Source: Pelodera strongyloides (Eukaryota; Nematoda; Chromadorea; Rhabditida; Rhabditidae). From it: DNA of 64,000 nt. The notes below the pieces were generated by a model. It did no database searches. It was not told the origin of the DNA and worked only from the letters and a program-made list of their open reading frames with translations. Shown piece by piece: positions 63,662-64,000 of the stretch; position 1 is the first letter of the stretch, and each line of letters opens with the position of its first letter. The translations under genes and the position numbers were made by a program. The DNA lies in contig JAANDG010000132.1 of the NCBI GenBank assembly GCA_036852015.1, forward strand, positions 1 to 64,000. The letters are read 5' to 3'.

Positions 63662-64000
63662 CTGAAATAAGAATACATTTCCAGTGGAACAACCATTTGG
63701 TGACCAGTAGGCGAAGGTTTCCACGAAGAATTGGCCAAATTGGATATGAAAATGTTTTTCTAACGAAGAAAAAAAACCGAATCGGGTTATCAAATGGATT
63801 TCCGTTTCCCATGGCAGCCGAAAATTCTTCCAAACAAATAGATATGTGAACCAAAAACGAAAGAGTTTTTGAACAAAATCGGAACAGAGTCCCAGAGTAT
63901 GTCCATCAACTACGTCATTCGTCATCTACCTATGAAATACAGGCTATGCATATATGACACTAGACAGATACCATACAAATATCATACACTAACTAGTGAT

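Overview
The window reads as nuclear DNA of a nematode. The key evidence is a C-terminal ground-like domain, a family known only from nematodes, in the gene at 9340-13509. The genes are cut into many small exons joined by short introns with TTTTCAG/TTTTAG acceptors, and several ATGs lie directly behind acceptor-like AGs, as expected with spliced-leader trans-splicing. I cannot name the species. All exon models were built by hand from splice signals and phase continuity, without transcripts or searches.

Layout. 1-3370: no convincing gene; degenerate tRNA-like sequences, a GC-rich minisatellite patch and a 385-bp long inverted repeat. 3371-8079 (+): a GT31-type beta-1,3-galactosyltransferase (10 exons). 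9340-13509 (+): a secreted ground-like protein with Gly/Cys-rich and Tyr/Gly-rich repeats (10 exons, one apparent indel). 14298-24274 (+): an unfamiliar single-pass membrane protein with a signal peptide, Cys-rich ectodomain and basic, polar tail (24 exons, about 691 aa). 25623-26663 (+): a small unrecognised basic protein (4 exons, 147 aa). 28677-55494 (-): an anillin-type gene that I can follow through about 82 exons in continuous phase (about 2930 aa), ending in the anillin homology region and a PH domain. 57294-57650 (-): the last two exons of another gene. 58281-63020: a 62-bp satellite of roughly 75 units. 63020-64000: one possible exon.

Hairpin MITE-like elements fill introns and intergenic gaps. 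Families A and B (termini TTAAAGCGAAAT) occur only between about 5 and 26.6 kb. Families C (termini GAGGCCGTATTCACC) and D (termini GGGCGCGTTCGGGA) occur only between about 40 and 57 kb. Several end within 15 nt of a splice site. A tRNA-derived SINE candidate sits in an anillin intron.

The genes do not form one pathway. The galactosyltransferase acts in Golgi glycosylation, the ground-like and Cys-rich proteins are secretory or cell-surface products, and anillin is a cytokinetic-ring scaffold. The most novel items are the giant anillin model with a possible internal start, the orphan Cys-rich receptor-like gene, and the dyad-containing satellite.
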